Source of the DNA: Streptomyces spiralis
GTDB lineage: Bacteria; Actinomycetota; Actinomycetes; Streptomycetales; Streptomycetaceae
Direction: 5' to 3'
NCBI RefSeq assembly: GCF_014654675.1
Contig: NZ_BNBC01000010.1
Coordinates: forward strand, 62,001-126,000
DNA length: 64,000 nucleotides
A program made the position numbers and the translations under genes. Shown here in pieces: positions 27,292 through 37,491 of this stretch (position 1 is the stretch's first letter; every line of letters starts with the position of its first letter). The notes beneath the pieces were generated by a model. It saw nothing but the letters and a program-made list of their open reading frames with translations. It was not told the DNA's origin and did no database searches.

Positions 27292-28620
27292 ATGAAGCGA
27301 GTTCTCCCAGCCCTCGTGCTGATATGTGCCACCGCCCTGACCGCCACGGCCTGCAGCGACCCAACAGCGGGCAACGGCAGCGACGACGCCGACTCCACGC
27401 CCCGGACGAAGGTCGATCCCACGGCCGAACTCGACGGCGTGAAGCTGACCATGTGGACGGCGCAGAACACCGTCAACGCCCCGAAGCAGGTCATCGACGC
27501 CTTCGAGAAGGCCACGGGCGCCAAGGTCGACACCCAGGCGATCCCCGACCTGTACGAGCAGAACGTGCCGACGAAGCTCGCCTCGGGCGACAAGCCGGAC
27601 CTGATGTTCTGGCAGCCCTCCATCTCCACGCTGCCGTTCATCCAGCCCAAGCAGAACCTGCTCACCCTCGACGACGAGCCCTGGGTGGACAAGCTCGGCG
27701 ACACCGAGAAGTCCCTCGGCGTCATCGACGGCAAGCGCTATGCCGCGATCGTCACCGTCCCCGCCATGCTCGGCGTCTACTACAACAAGGACGTCTTCAA
27801 GAAGGCCGGCATCACCGAGGACCAGTTCCCCAAGAGCTACGACCAGCTGCTCGCCCTCGGCCACAAGATCAAGGACAAGACGGACGCAGCCGCCTTCTAC
27901 GAGTCCGGCGGCGACAAGTGGCCCCTGCAGTGGCAGATGCAAGTACAGCTCACCGACCTCGACAAGCAGTGGTGGGCCGACCTCAACCAGAACAAGAAGA
28001 AGTGGACGGACCCGGTCGTCGTCGACGCCATCACCAAGTACAAGGACAAGCTCCTCGGCGCCGGGCTCGCGCAGAAGAACTACAAGACCGGCACCTTCAC
28101 CGGTTCCGCCGACGCACTTTGGAACGGCGACGTCGGCATGGTCCTCAACGTCACCTCCTTCCAGACGCAGATCCAGGCCAAGCACAGCACCGAGGAGATC
28201 AACAAGAAGCTGGGCTGGTTCCCGATCTCCAACTCCGACAACACCGGCATGTACTCGCCGGACCAGACGAACGGCGTCGTCGCCTTCAAGACCGGTGACA
28301 CGAAGCGGGAGAACGCCGCGCGCCAGTTCCTGGACTTCTGGCTCGACACGGACTACGCCTCGTACATCAAGGCGATGAAGATCCCCTCGGTGCAGCCCGG
28401 AGTGCCCAGCCCCGACGGGCTCCCGGACACCTCGACGGCCCAGATGAAGGCGCTGCCCACCGCGAACGGCGTCTTCCAGGCCAAGGCCATCGTCGCCCCG
28501 GACACGCACCTGTACCTCGCCGACATGCTCTACGGCAAGAAGACCCCGAAGCAGGTCGCCCAGGCGATCCAGGACCAGTTCGCGCAGGTGGCCAAGGCCC
28601 AGGGCGCGCCCGGATTCTGA
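27292..28620 (+). CDS. Sugar-binding lipoprotein of ABC importer
   Basis: A 442-residue CUT1-type solute-binding protein with a Sec/lipoprotein signal; the lipobox Cys is residue 21 (TATAC). The mature protein starts with LTMWTAQNTVNAPKQVIDAFEKATGAKV and shows the typical KLASGDKPDLMFWQ, VPAMLGVYYNKDVFKKAGI and LWNGDVGMVLNV segments. AAAGG precedes the ATG. First gene of the importer trio, reading on to both permeases and the secreted glycosidase. Confidence 0.92.
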   Translation: MKRVLPALVLICATALTATACSDPTAGNGSDDADSTPRTKVDPTAELDGVKLTMWTAQNTVNAPKQVIDAFEKATGAKVDTQAIPDLYEQNVPTKLASGDKPDLMFWQPSISTLPFIQPKQNLLTLDDEPWVDKLGDTEKSLGVIDGKRYAAIVTVPAMLGVYYNKDVFKKAGITEDQFPKSYDQLLALGHKIKDKTDAAAFYESGGDKWPLQWQMQVQLTDLDKQWWADLNQNKKKWTDPVVVDAITKYKDKLLGAGLAQKNYKTGTFTGSADALWNGDVGMVLNVTSFQTQIQAKHSTEEINKKLGWFPISNSDNTGMYSPDQTNGVVAFKTGDTKRENAARQFLDFWLDTDYASYIKAMKIPSVQPGVPSPDGLPDTSTAQMKALPTANGVFQAKAIVAPDTHLYLADMLYGKKTPKQVAQAIQDQFAQVAKAQGAPGF

Positions 28621-28673
28621 CCGCCGGTCTCCATCTTCGAGCCGTTCACCGCCCAGAACGAGGGATTCCAGCC

Positions 28674-29603
28674 GTGGCGGACACAGCCATACGTATGGAC
28701 AAGGCGGCGCCGTCCGCCCGGAGGAAGCAGCAGAAGAACGTGGGACGGCTGCCACGCGCGGCCGTCCACCACCCATGGTGGTTCGCGCTGCCCGCGGTCG
28801 CGGTCTTCGTGGCCTTCTTCCTGGTGCCCAACCTGCTCAACTTCTACTACCCGTTCACCAACTGGTCCTCGTACCACGCGGACGTCGCCTTCACCGGCCT
28901 CGACAACTTCAAGACGGTCGTGAACGACGGCTCGCTGCTGAGGGCCATCAGGACGACGCTGCTGTACGCGGCCCTGGCCGCCCTCTTTCAGAACGGCTTC
29001 GGGCTCGGCCTGGCGATGCTCCTGGAGGAGGACACCCGCTTCAACCGCTTCTTCCGCGCCGTCTTCTTCCTGCCCGTCCTGATCTCGGCACTCGCCGTCG
29101 GATACGTGTTCCAGGCGCTCCTCGACCAGGACGGCGCAGTCAACTCGGTGCTCGGCACGGACGTGCCCTGGCTGGGTTCGACGACCTGGACGCTCGTCCT
29201 GGTCTCCGCCATCCACGGCTGGAAGTGGATGGGCCTGTCGATGCTCATCTATCTCGCCGGGCTCAAGGGCATCCCGGGCGACATGCTCGAGGCGGCGAGG
29301 ATGGACGGCGCGGGGCCGTGGCGCACCTTCCGGTCCGTGCGCTGGCCGATGCTCGCGCCCGCGGTCACCTTCAACGTGACCACCGCCCTGATCGGTTCGA
29401 TGAACACCTTCGACATCGTGCAGGCCACGACGGGCGGTGGCCCGGCCTCATCCACCGAGGTGTTCAACATCTACATGTTCCGGGTCTTCGGACAAGGCCT
29501 GTACGCGCAGGCGTCCACGATGAGCCTCGTCCTCTTCCTGATTGTGGTCGCGATCGCGATCCCGCTGGTCATCGGGTTGCGCCGAAGGGAGCAGATGCTG
29601 TGA
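28674..29603 (+). CDS. Sugar ABC importer permease (MalF type)
   Basis: A 309-residue permease from a GTG start (GAGGG upstream). Six spans; ATPase-docking loop MLEAARMDGAGPWRTFRSVRWP. Stop overlaps the next permease start by four bases. As in the first importer, no ATPase gene is present. Confidence 0.92.
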   Translation: MADTAIRMDKAAPSARRKQQKNVGRLPRAAVHHPWWFALPAVAVFVAFFLVPNLLNFYYPFTNWSSYHADVAFTGLDNFKTVVNDGSLLRAIRTTLLYAALAALFQNGFGLGLAMLLEEDTRFNRFFRAVFFLPVLISALAVGYVFQALLDQDGAVNSVLGTDVPWLGSTTWTLVLVSAIHGWKWMGLSMLIYLAGLKGIPGDMLEAARMDGAGPWRTFRSVRWPMLAPAVTFNVTTALIGSMNTFDIVQATTGGGPASSTEVFNIYMFRVFGQGLYAQASTMSLVLFLIVVAIAIPLVIGLRRREQML

Positions 29604-30463
29604 GCGCGGTCTCGGCGGTGTCCGGAACCGGGTCTTCAGGACCCCGCCTCTGGCGCTTCGGGCGCCCGGCTCTCGTCCTGCTGCTGGCCGGCCTGGCCGT
29701 CGGTGTGCCGCTGTGGCTGGTCCTGGTCACCTCGGCCAAGCCGCAGGGCGAGGCGGTCAAGCCCAACCTCGCCCTGCCGCACCGCTGGCAGCCCGCCCAG
29801 AACTACGCGGATGCCATGAGCCAGGGCGAGATGCTGCGGGGCCTGTTCAACTCCCTCGCCGTGGTGGTGCCTTCGGTGGTGCTCGTACTGATCCTCGGCG
29901 CGGGCGCGGCCTGGGTCTTCGCCCGCCGCACGTCGAAGCTGGTCTCCGCGGCGTACGCCCTCACCATCAGCGGGCTGCTGCTGCCGCCCGCGGTGATCAC
30001 CATCGTCATGGAGCTGCGCCAGTTCGGCCTGGCGAACACCAGGCCCGGCATGATCGCGGTCTACACCGGGATGTACCTGTCCACGTCGATCTTCTTCATG
30101 ACGGGATTCATCCGCTCCATCCCGGCGGAGCTGGAAGAGGCCGCCCGGGTGGACGGGGCCAAGCCGCTGCGGATCTTCCTGCGGATCATCCTGCCCCTGC
30201 TCCGGCCGGTGATCGCCACCGCGACGATCATGGTGATGCTCTACGCCTGGAGCGACGTCTTCTACGCCTTCTTCGTCCTCGGCGGTGGAGACGCGGCAAC
30301 CCTGCCGATCAACCTCTACCAGGTCGCCGGCGCCCAGCTCTACCTCAACAACTGGCACCTCATCTTCGCGTACGTGGTGGTGATGAGCCTGCCGATGGTC
30401 GCCGTTTTCCTGGTGGCCCAGCGAAAGATCGTCTCCGGAATCACCAGTGGAGCCGTCAAGTGA
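29600..30463 (+). CDS. Sugar ABC importer permease (MalG type)
   Basis: A 287-residue permease beginning at GTG in GTGA overlap with its partner. Docking loop ELEEAARVDGAKPLRIFLRIILP and C-terminal LVAQRKIVSGITSGAVK are typical. It completes the membrane channel and is followed after 22 bases by the secreted glycosidase gene. Confidence 0.92.
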   Translation: MSAVSAVSGTGSSGPRLWRFGRPALVLLLAGLAVGVPLWLVLVTSAKPQGEAVKPNLALPHRWQPAQNYADAMSQGEMLRGLFNSLAVVVPSVVLVLILGAGAAWVFARRTSKLVSAAYALTISGLLLPPAVITIVMELRQFGLANTRPGMIAVYTGMYLSTSIFFMTGFIRSIPAELEEAARVDGAKPLRIFLRIILPLLRPVIATATIMVMLYAWSDVFYAFFVLGGGDAATLPINLYQVAGAQLYLNNWHLIFAYVVVMSLPMVAVFLVAQRKIVSGITSGAVK

Positions 30464-30485
30464 GTCAAGGAACCAGGAGGTCCCC

Positions 30486-33035
30486 GTGAGCAGCACGACC
30501 CGCACGCCACGCACACCGGGCAAGAGACGACGACGGACGGCAAACGCCGTACTGACCGCAGCGATCGGAGCAGCAGCAATGGCCGGCACCCTGCCCGCCG
30601 CCCAGCCGGCCCGGGCGGCAGCCGCCCAGAGCATCACCGTCGATCTGGGCGCCCCCGAGGGCAAGGTCATGCACGGCGCCAACGGTGCCCTGTACGGACT
30701 CGGCGACGACGGCGTCCCGAGCGACGCGGCTCTCGCCCCGCTGAAGATCACGTCCGTCTCGCAGAAGCCGGACGGCGGACTGCAGCACCCGAACGGCGAC
30801 GCCGTCGCGGTCTCGAAGTCCTTCTTCCGCAACGGCGGCGGCGACGTCAACGTGATGATGCAGGACATCTACCAGCACTGGCCGTACGAGGACCTGGGTC
30901 TCGACGACTACCTCACCAAGGTCGACTCGATGGTCGCCAAGGTCAACGCGGCCGACCACAGCGACCGGTTCGTCTACGTCCCCTTCAACGAGCCCGACTG
31001 GATCTGGTACGGCCTCAACACCAAGGACCCGGCGGCCTACGAGAAGAACCGCGACCGCTTCCTCGCCGACTGGAAGACCGTCTACCAGCGCATCCGCTCC
31101 CAGGACCCGGACGCCCGGATCGCGGGCCCCAACGAGGCGTACTACGACCAGCGGCTGCTGCCCGACTTCCTCGCCTACGCCAAGGCCAACGACGTCCTGC
31201 CCGACGTGATGACCTGGCACGAGCTGTCCCCGGACTCGCTCACGTACTTCCAGTCCAACTACGACCACTACCGCGCCCTGGAGAAGTCCCTCGGCATCTC
31301 CCCGCGCCCCGTCAGTATCAACGAGTACGCCAACCGCCGTGACCTGTCCGTGCCGGGCCAGCTGGTGCAGTGGGTCTCGATGTTCGAACGGAACAAGGTC
31401 TTCGCCGACCAGGCGTACTGGGACGCCGCGGGCAACCTCAGCGGCAATGTCGTACGCACCAATATCCCCAATGGCGGCTGGTGGTTCTTCCGCTGGTACA
31501 CGGGGATGACCGGCGAGACGGTGAAGGTGACCCCGCCGTCGCCGAACACCATCGACACGCTCCAGGGCCTGGCCTCGCTCGACACCTCACGCAGGCAGGC
31601 GCAGGTGCTGGTCGGCGGGGCGTCGGGTGACGCGGACGTCGCCGTGCAGCACGTCGATCCGAAGGTCTTCGGCACATCGGTGACGGCCACCGTCGCCGAG
31701 GCCGACTGGTCCGGATACGAGGGTCAGCACGCCGCACCCCGCGTCCTGTCGCGCGCGAAGCTGAGCGTGGGCCCGGACGGCAGCGTGAGCGTCCCCCTCA
31801 AGGGCATGAAGCAGATGTCCGCGTACCGGATCGTGCTCACTCCGGCAGGCTCCGGCACCCCGGCCGCCGCCACCGTCCCCTGGTCCGCCTCCTACGAGGC
31901 GGAAGACGCGACGATCACGGGAGGCCAGGTCTACACCCAGGGCACGGTGTCCAACGCCAACGGCTACGCCACCTCCGGCACCAAGGACGTCGGCTCGCTG
32001 AACACCGCGGACAGCAAGGTGGACTTCACCGTGTCCGTGCCCAGGACTGGCACCTACGACCTGTCGGTCCTCTACGGGAACCAGTCCGGCGCGCCGTCCA
32101 CGCAGAAGCTGTCCGTCGACGGAGGTACGGCGACGACGGTCTCGTATCCGTCCACGGAGAACTGGGCCTACCGGGGGAAGACGGACCTGACCGTCGACCT
32201 CACGGCCGGGACGCACACGCTCACCCTGGCCCATGGCAGCAACGAGGTCACCCTCGACCGCATCGACCTCACCGCCCACACGGTGCCGTCCGCCTCCTAC
32301 GAGGCCACGCTCGCGGACATCTCCGGCAACGTGTCGTACGACTACGGCGACTCGTCCGGGACCGGCACGGGCGCGCTGGTCCTCGGCTCCGGCGGCAAGG
32401 CCGTGTTCGACGTCTACGCACCGCGCGACGGCTACTTCACCGTGACCTCGCGCGCGTCGGCGGCGGTGCAGCTGTCACTGCACGGCGAGACGGTGGCGGC
32501 AGCCCCGAACAAGGCCCTGAGGCTCTACCTGGTCGCGGGCAACAATCGAATCACCGCCACCGGGCACGCGGCCCTGCGCTCCCTCGACGTGACGGGCTCG
32601 GGCTCGACGCGCGGGGCGCTCACCTACGAGGGTGCGCAGGCGACACTGGCCGGTGGGGCACGACTTGTCGAGAGCGCCTACGCGTCCTCCGGGACGTACA
32701 TCGGATGGCTCGGCAACAGCGCCTCCAGCACCGCCGCATTCACCGTCGACGCGCCGCGCTCGGGCACGTACGTGCTGGTGGTCCAGTACAGCCACAACGA
32801 CCGGCGCGACAACGGCCATGCGTACAACACCGACATCCTGTCCCGCACCGCGGACGTCACGGTCGGCGGCCACACGCAGACGGTGACCTTCAAGAACACC
32901 TGGAGCTGGGACGACTACTGGACCCTGGGCGTCCCCGTCGCGCTGAAGGAGGGCGCGAACACCGTCACCTTCGGCAACGCCTCGGCCTGGGCGCCGAACA
33001 TCGACCGCATCCAGGTGGCGGCGGTGCGCGGCTGA
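30486..33035 (+). CDS. Secreted clan-A (GH39-like) glycosidase with CBM35/6-like modules
   Basis: An 849-residue exported enzyme. A basic signal peptide (GKRRRRTANAV... ending near PARAAAA) is followed by a (beta/alpha)8 barrel in which Glu169 in VPFNEPDW fits the acid/base and Glu280 in SINEYANR the nucleophile of clan GH-A, closest to GH39. A beta-rich domain follows, then three beta-sandwich modules (about 470-598 starting SYEAEDATI, 603-705 starting SYEATLADI, 714-847 starting TYEGAQATL) resembling CBM35/CBM6. GTG 30486 has AGGAGG five bases upstream. Placed after the importer and near alpha-galactosidase, it may release galactose-capped oligosaccharides from a plant gum or arabinogalactan; linkage is not deducible. 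Confidence 0.75.
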   Translation: MSSTTRTPRTPGKRRRRTANAVLTAAIGAAAMAGTLPAAQPARAAAAQSITVDLGAPEGKVMHGANGALYGLGDDGVPSDAALAPLKITSVSQKPDGGLQHPNGDAVAVSKSFFRNGGGDVNVMMQDIYQHWPYEDLGLDDYLTKVDSMVAKVNAADHSDRFVYVPFNEPDWIWYGLNTKDPAAYEKNRDRFLADWKTVYQRIRSQDPDARIAGPNEAYYDQRLLPDFLAYAKANDVLPDVMTWHELSPDSLTYFQSNYDHYRALEKSLGISPRPVSINEYANRRDLSVPGQLVQWVSMFERNKVFADQAYWDAAGNLSGNVVRTNIPNGGWWFFRWYTGMTGETVKVTPPSPNTIDTLQGLASLDTSRRQAQVLVGGASGDADVAVQHVDPKVFGTSVTATVAEADWSGYEGQHAAPRVLSRAKLSVGPDGSVSVPLKGMKQMSAYRIVLTPAGSGTPAAATVPWSASYEAEDATITGGQVYTQGTVSNANGYATSGTKDVGSLNTADSKVDFTVSVPRTGTYDLSVLYGNQSGAPSTQKLSVDGGTATTVSYPSTENWAYRGKTDLTVDLTAGTHTLTLAHGSNEVTLDRIDLTAHTVPSASYEATLADISGNVSYDYGDSSGTGTGALVLGSGGKAVFDVYAPRDGYFTVTSRASAAVQLSLHGETVAAAPNKALRLYLVAGNNRITATGHAALRSLDVTGSGSTRGALTYEGAQATLAGGARLVESAYASSGTYIGWLGNSASSTAAFTVDAPRSGTYVLVVQYSHNDRRDNGHAYNTDILSRTADVTVGGHTQTVTFKNTWSWDDYWTLGVPVALKEGANTVTFGNASAWAPNIDRIQVAAVRG

Positions 33036-33106
33036 CCCGTTGAATCTCCTCACGGACCGTTGTGATGGTGGACGGGCCGACCGATGCTCGAACACCGAGG
33101 TGAGAG

Positions 33107-34936
33107 ATGCAGTTCACGACCCGACCCACCCTCCAGGGCACCTTCGGCATGGTGTCCTCCACGCACTGGCTGGCCTCGCAGTCGGCGATGGCCGTGCTGG
33201 AGGACGGCAGCAACGCCTACGACGCCGCCGTGGCCGGGGCGTTCGTGCTGCACGTCGTGGAGCCTCATCTCAACGGGCCCGCCGGTGAGGTGCCGATCCT
33301 GCTCGCGCCGGCGGGCGGCGAGGTGCGGGTGCTGTGCGGGCAGGGTGTGGCGCCGGCCGGGGCGACGGTCGCCCACTACCGGGGGCTCGGGCTGGATCTC
33401 GTACCCGGCACCGGACCGCTCGCCGCCGCCGTCCCCGGCGCCTTCGACGCCTGGATGCTGCTGCTGCGCGACCACGGCACCAAGGACCTCGCCGACGTCC
33501 TGAAGTACGCCATCGGGTACGCGGAGCACGGGCACGCTCCCGTGGAGCGCGTCGGGGAGACCGTCGCGACCGTACGGCGCCTGTTCGAGACCGAGTGGAC
33601 CTCCTCCGCCGCGGTCTATCTGCCCGGCGGGCGCCCGCCGCGGCCCGGGGAGCTGCTGCGCAACCCCGCGCTCGCCGTCACCTGGAACAGGCTGCTCGCC
33701 GAGACCGCGGGTGCCGGCGACCGGGAGGCCCGGATCGAGGCCGCGCGGGAGGTGTGGCGCTCCGGCTTCGTCGCCGAGGCGCTGGTCCGGCAGGCCCGGC
33801 GGCCCACCATGGACACCAGCGGCGAGCGCCACACCGGCACCCTCGCGGCCGCCGACCTCGCCGCCTGGTCCGCGACCTACGAAACCCCGGCGACGTACGA
33901 CTGGAACGGCTGGACCCTGTGCAAGGCGGGCCCCTGGAGCCAGGGCCCCGTCCTCCTCCAGCAACTCGCCCTGCTCCCGCCCGAGCTGCCCCCGTACGGG
34001 TCCGCCGACTACGTCCATCTGCTGATCGAGGGCTGCAAGCTCGCCATGGCCGACCGGGAGGCCTGGTACGGGGACGCCGCCGAGGTACCGCTGGCCGAGA
34101 TGCTGTCGGCGGAGTACAACGCCGAACGGCGCAAGCTGATCGGCGACACGGCCTCCCACGAGCTACGGCCCGGCAGCCCCGGCGGGCACGCCCCGCGGCT
34201 GAGCACGCACGCCCACCGGATCGCCGCGGAGACGGGGGAGTTCGACGCCCTGGGCGTCGGGGAGCCGACGGTCGCCAAGCCGCCGACCTCCCCCGTGCCG
34301 GGCGAACCGGAGGTCGCCCCCGACGGCGGCACGCGCGGTGACACCTGTCACATCGACGTCGTCGACCGCTGGGGCAACATGGTCTCCGCCACGCCGAGCG
34401 GCGGCTGGCTCCAGTCCAACCCCGTCGTGCCCGAATTGGGCTTCCCGCTCGGCACCCGGCTGCAGATGACCTGGCTGGAGGAGGGCCTGCCCAACTCGCT
34501 GACGCCGGGCCGCCGTCCGCGCACCACGCTCACCCCGTCGATCGCCCTGCGCGACGGCGTGCCCGTCATGGCCTTCGGCACGCCCGGCGGCGACCAGCAG
34601 GACCAGTGGCAGCTGCACTTCTTCCTCGCGGTCGCCCTGCGCACCGCCGTCCGCGGCAGCCTCGACCTCCAGGGCGCGGTCGACGCCCCGAACTGGCACA
34701 ACGACTCCTTCCCAGGGTCGTTCTACCCGCGCGGGATGCGCCCCGGCAGCGTCACCGTGGAGTCCCGCACGGCCCCCGAGGTCGTGGCGGAGCTGAGCCG
34801 CCGCGGCCACCGGGTGACGGTCGGCGACCCCTGGTCCGAGGGACGGCTGTGCGCGGTCGCCCGGGACCCCGGGACCGGCATCCTGTCGGCCGCCGCGAAC
34901 CCGCGCGGGATGCAGGGGTACGCGGTCGGGCGCTGA
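33107..34936 (+). CDS. Gamma-glutamyltransferase family protein
   Basis: A 609-residue Ntn-hydrolase-type protein. The self-cleavage nucleophile is probably Thr413 (GDTCHIDVVDRWGNMVS), followed by the small-subunit motifs SGGWLQSNPVVPELGF, RRPRTTLTPSIALRDG and FGTPGGDQQDQW. The large-subunit part starts HWLASQSAMAVLEDGSNAYDAAVA. No signal peptide, so it is cytoplasmic, unlike classical secreted glutathione-degrading enzymes. It may cleave a gamma-glutamyl or related amide; substrate unknown. GAGGTGAGAG precedes the ATG. Confidence 0.88.
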   Translation: MQFTTRPTLQGTFGMVSSTHWLASQSAMAVLEDGSNAYDAAVAGAFVLHVVEPHLNGPAGEVPILLAPAGGEVRVLCGQGVAPAGATVAHYRGLGLDLVPGTGPLAAAVPGAFDAWMLLLRDHGTKDLADVLKYAIGYAEHGHAPVERVGETVATVRRLFETEWTSSAAVYLPGGRPPRPGELLRNPALAVTWNRLLAETAGAGDREARIEAAREVWRSGFVAEALVRQARRPTMDTSGERHTGTLAAADLAAWSATYETPATYDWNGWTLCKAGPWSQGPVLLQQLALLPPELPPYGSADYVHLLIEGCKLAMADREAWYGDAAEVPLAEMLSAEYNAERRKLIGDTASHELRPGSPGGHAPRLSTHAHRIAAETGEFDALGVGEPTVAKPPTSPVPGEPEVAPDGGTRGDTCHIDVVDRWGNMVSATPSGGWLQSNPVVPELGFPLGTRLQMTWLEEGLPNSLTPGRRPRTTLTPSIALRDGVPVMAFGTPGGDQQDQWQLHFFLAVALRTAVRGSLDLQGAVDAPNWHNDSFPGSFYPRGMRPGSVTVESRTAPEVVAELSRRGHRVTVGDPWSEGRLCAVARDPGTGILSAAANPRGMQGYAVGR

Positions 34937-35030
34937 GGCGGCCGTGCGCGGCACTCCTTGTTCATCCCGATTCCACCCGGAGTGCACCGGGCGGGCGGGG
35001 ATTGTCAGCGGCGCGTGGTCTCATGGAGGC

Positions 35031-35903
35031 ATGATCGAACAGATGGAAACCTGGAGGTCCCCCCTGGACGAGGTCCATGTGGGAGAGTTCGTCGAGCGTC
35101 ACTCGGCCGACGTGGAGGAGGCGGTCCGCAAGGCGGCCGCGGCCGAGATCATGCCCCGCTTCCGCCGGCTCGCGGACCACGAGGTCGACCAGAAGTCCGG
35201 CCCGCACGACCTGGTGACGGACGCCGACCGGCTGACCGAGCGGTACCTCACCGACACCCTCGGCGCCCTGCTGCCCGGCTCCGTCGTGGTCGGCGAGGAA
35301 GCGGTGCACGCCGACCCCGCCGTGTACGAGGCGATTCGCGGCGAGGCCCCGGTCTGGATCGTCGATCCCGTGGACGGCACACGGCAGTTCGTCCACGGCG
35401 ACCCCGGTTTCTGCACCCTGGTGGCCCTGGCCCGCGGCGGGGTCGTGCTGGCCTCCTGGACGTACGCGCCGGCGCACGACCGGCTCGCCACCGCCGTTCG
35501 CGGCCGCGGCGCCTTCCTCGACGGCGAGCCGCTGCGTTCCGGCACGCCCGACCCGCACCGCGCCCTGCGGGTGGCCACCTCCCATCCGGACTACACGACG
35601 GACGAGCAGAAGCGCGCCCTGCTCGGCCTGTGGACGGACGGTGTCGAACCCCGGGCCTGCGGCTCGGCCGGGCTGGAGTACCTCGCCATCGCCCGCGGCG
35701 AACTGGACGCCACGGCGTTCTCCTGGGAGGCGGCCTGGGACCACGCGGCGGGGCTGCTGCTGGTCGAGGAGGCGGGCGGCGCCCACCTGACGACGGCAGG
35801 TGAGCCGTTCCGTGTCACCGGCGGCAACGCCCTCCCGTTCACGGCGGCCCGGGACGCGGCGACGGCCCGCCGGGTGGCCGGTCTGCTGACGCCCTCGCAC
35901 TGA
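35031..35903 (+). CDS. Inositol monophosphatase family protein
   Basis: A 290-residue Mg-dependent phosphatase. Motifs: VGEEAVHADP region, metal-binding WIVDPVDGTRQFVHG, and the C-terminal AWDHAAGLLLVEEAGG. Members hydrolyse inositol-1-phosphate, histidinol-phosphate or related compounds. The open frame reaches further upstream without homology; ATG 35031 is used, although GGAGG sits very close to it and ATG 35043 is possible. The stop codon is in the first copy of a 25-base tandem repeat. Confidence 0.9.
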   Translation: MIEQMETWRSPLDEVHVGEFVERHSADVEEAVRKAAAAEIMPRFRRLADHEVDQKSGPHDLVTDADRLTERYLTDTLGALLPGSVVVGEEAVHADPAVYEAIRGEAPVWIVDPVDGTRQFVHGDPGFCTLVALARGGVVLASWTYAPAHDRLATAVRGRGAFLDGEPLRSGTPDPHRALRVATSHPDYTTDEQKRALLGLWTDGVEPRACGSAGLEYLAIARGELDATAFSWEAAWDHAAGLLLVEEAGGAHLTTAGEPFRVTGGNALPFTAARDAATARRVAGLLTPSH

Positions 35904-35939
35904 GGAGGCCCGCGCGCCCTCGCACTGAGGAGGCCCGCG
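35890..35939 (+). repeat. Perfect 25-base tandem duplication across a stop codon
   Basis: The 25 bases at 35890-35914 are repeated without change at 35915-35939. The unit holds the last sense codons (PSH) and TGA of the phosphatase gene plus GGAGG, so the duplication leaves the protein intact. Confidence 0.97.
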
Positions 35940-36072
35940 TCGGGCCGCCGTGTCGCCCCGGCCGGGTGCCTTTGTGGCGGAACCTCGGGCTCCGCGGCCC
36001 GGTTCCCATGGGTGTCAGTCCAGCGGCATATCCTGACCACGAGTGACCATCGGCTGACGAAGGGGTCCCAAG

Positions 36073-37491
36073 GTGCCGTCGATGCTCGATGCGGTCGTGG
36101 TGGGTGCGGGACCGAACGGACTGACCGCTGCCGTGGAGCTGGCACGCCGGGGCTTCTCCGTGGCCCTGTTCGAGGCGAGGTCCACCGTCGGCGGCGGCGC
36201 CCGCACCGAGGAGCTCACCCTGCCCGGCTTCCGGCACGACCCGTGCTCGGCCGCGCACCCCCTCGCCATCAACTCGCCGGCGTTCCGCGCCCTGCCCCTG
36301 GACCGCTACGGCCTTCAGTGGCTGCACGCTCCGCTGCCCATGGCCCACCCCTTCCCCGACGGCACCGCGGCGGTCCTGGCCCGCTCCGTCGCCGAGACGG
36401 CCGCCTCCTTCGGACCGCGCGACGCGGGCACGTACCGCAGGCTGGTCGCGCCGTTCCTGCCCAAGTGGGACACGCTCGCGCGGGACTTCATGTCCCTGCC
36501 GCTCACCGCGCTGCCGCGCGACCCCGTCACCCTCGCCCGTTTCGGCCTGACCGGGCTGCCGCCCTCGACCTGGCTCATGCGCCGCTTCCGCGACGAGCGG
36601 GCCAAGACCCTCTTCGCCGGACTCGTCGCCCACGTCATGGCCCCGCTCGGCGGGTTCGCCACCGGTGCCATCGGCCTGGTCTTCGCCCTGGCCGCGCACG
36701 CCCGCGGCTGGCCCGTGGCCCGCGGCGGCTCGCAGGCGATCTCCGACGCCCTCGCGGCCTACCTCGAGGATCTCGGCGGCGCCGTGCACACCGACTACGA
36801 GGTCAAGCGCCTGGACGACCTGCCGCCCGCGCGCGCGTACGTCTTCGACACCTCACCGACCGCACTCGCCCGCATCGCCGGCCTCGGCCGCTACTACGAC
36901 GCCTACCGCTACGGCCCCAGCGTCTTCAAGATCGACTACGCGCTGGACGGCCCGGTCCCGTGGACCGCCCCCGAGGCCCGCCTGGCGGGCACGGTGCAGA
37001 TCGGCGCGAGCCGGGCCGAGATCGGTACCGCGCTGCGCGCCGCGTCCCGCGAGGGCCGCGCACCCGACAGACCGTTCATGATCACCGTTCAGCCCGGCGT
37101 GGCCGACCCCACCCGCGCCCCGGAGGGCAAGCACGTCTTCTGGGCGTACGGCCATGTGCCCAACGGCTGGGACGGCGACCTCACGGACGCCATAGAACGC
37201 CAGCTGGAGCGGTTCGCCCCCGGATTCCGCGACCTCGTCCTGGCCCGCGCCACCGCCGGCCCGGCCGAGGTGGCCGCCCGCAACGCCAACTACGTCGGCG
37301 GTGACATCGCCACCGGCGCGGTCTCCGGACTCCAGATCATGCTGCGGCCCAAGCTGTCCCTGTTCCCGTACCACACCCCCCACCCGGCCGTTTTCATCTG
37401 CTCGTCGGCCACCCCGCCGGGACCCGGCGTGCACGGCATGTCGGGGCACAACGCGGCGAAGGCCGTCTGGAGGAGGCTGCGGCAGCCATGA
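36073..37491 (+). CDS. FAD-dependent oxidoreductase, phytoene-dehydrogenase-like
   Basis: A 472-residue flavoprotein of the carotenoid/phytoene desaturase-like family. The dinucleotide fold is at the N-terminus ([21 protein letters not shown]), followed by [14 protein letters not shown]; the C-terminal FAD motif is [23 protein letters not shown] 36073 follows AAGGGG; ATG 36082 is possible. Its stop overlaps the macrodomain gene (ATGA). Many such Streptomyces proteins are outside carotenoid clusters and have unknown substrates. Confidence 0.9.
   Translation: MPSMLDAVVVGAGPNGLTAAVELARRGFSVALFEARSTVGGGARTEELTLPGFRHDPCSAAHPLAINSPAFRALPLDRYGLQWLHAPLPMAHPFPDGTAAVLARSVAETAASFGPRDAGTYRRLVAPFLPKWDTLARDFMSLPLTALPRDPVTLARFGLTGLPPSTWLMRRFRDERAKTLFAGLVAHVMAPLGGFATGAIGLVFALAAHARGWPVARGGSQAISDALAAYLEDLGGAVHTDYEVKRLDDLPPARAYVFDTSPTALARIAGLGRYYDAYRYGPSVFKIDYALDGPVPWTAPEARLAGTVQIGASRAEIGTALRAASREGRAPDRPFMITVQPGVADPTRAPEGKHVFWAYGHVPNGWDGDLTDAIERQLERFAPGFRDLVLARATAGPAEVAARNANYVGGDIATGAVSGLQIMLRPKLSLFPYHTPHPAVFICSSATPPGPGVHGMSGHNAAKAVWRRLRQP

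Noticed and set aside
35890..35939. Start of a CRISPR or longer repeat array
   Set aside because: Only two adjacent copies without spacers, and no cas genes in the window.
36073..37491. Carotenoid biosynthesis cluster
   Set aside because: The FAD protein is only desaturase-like; no phytoene synthase, cyclase or prenyltransferase adjoins it.
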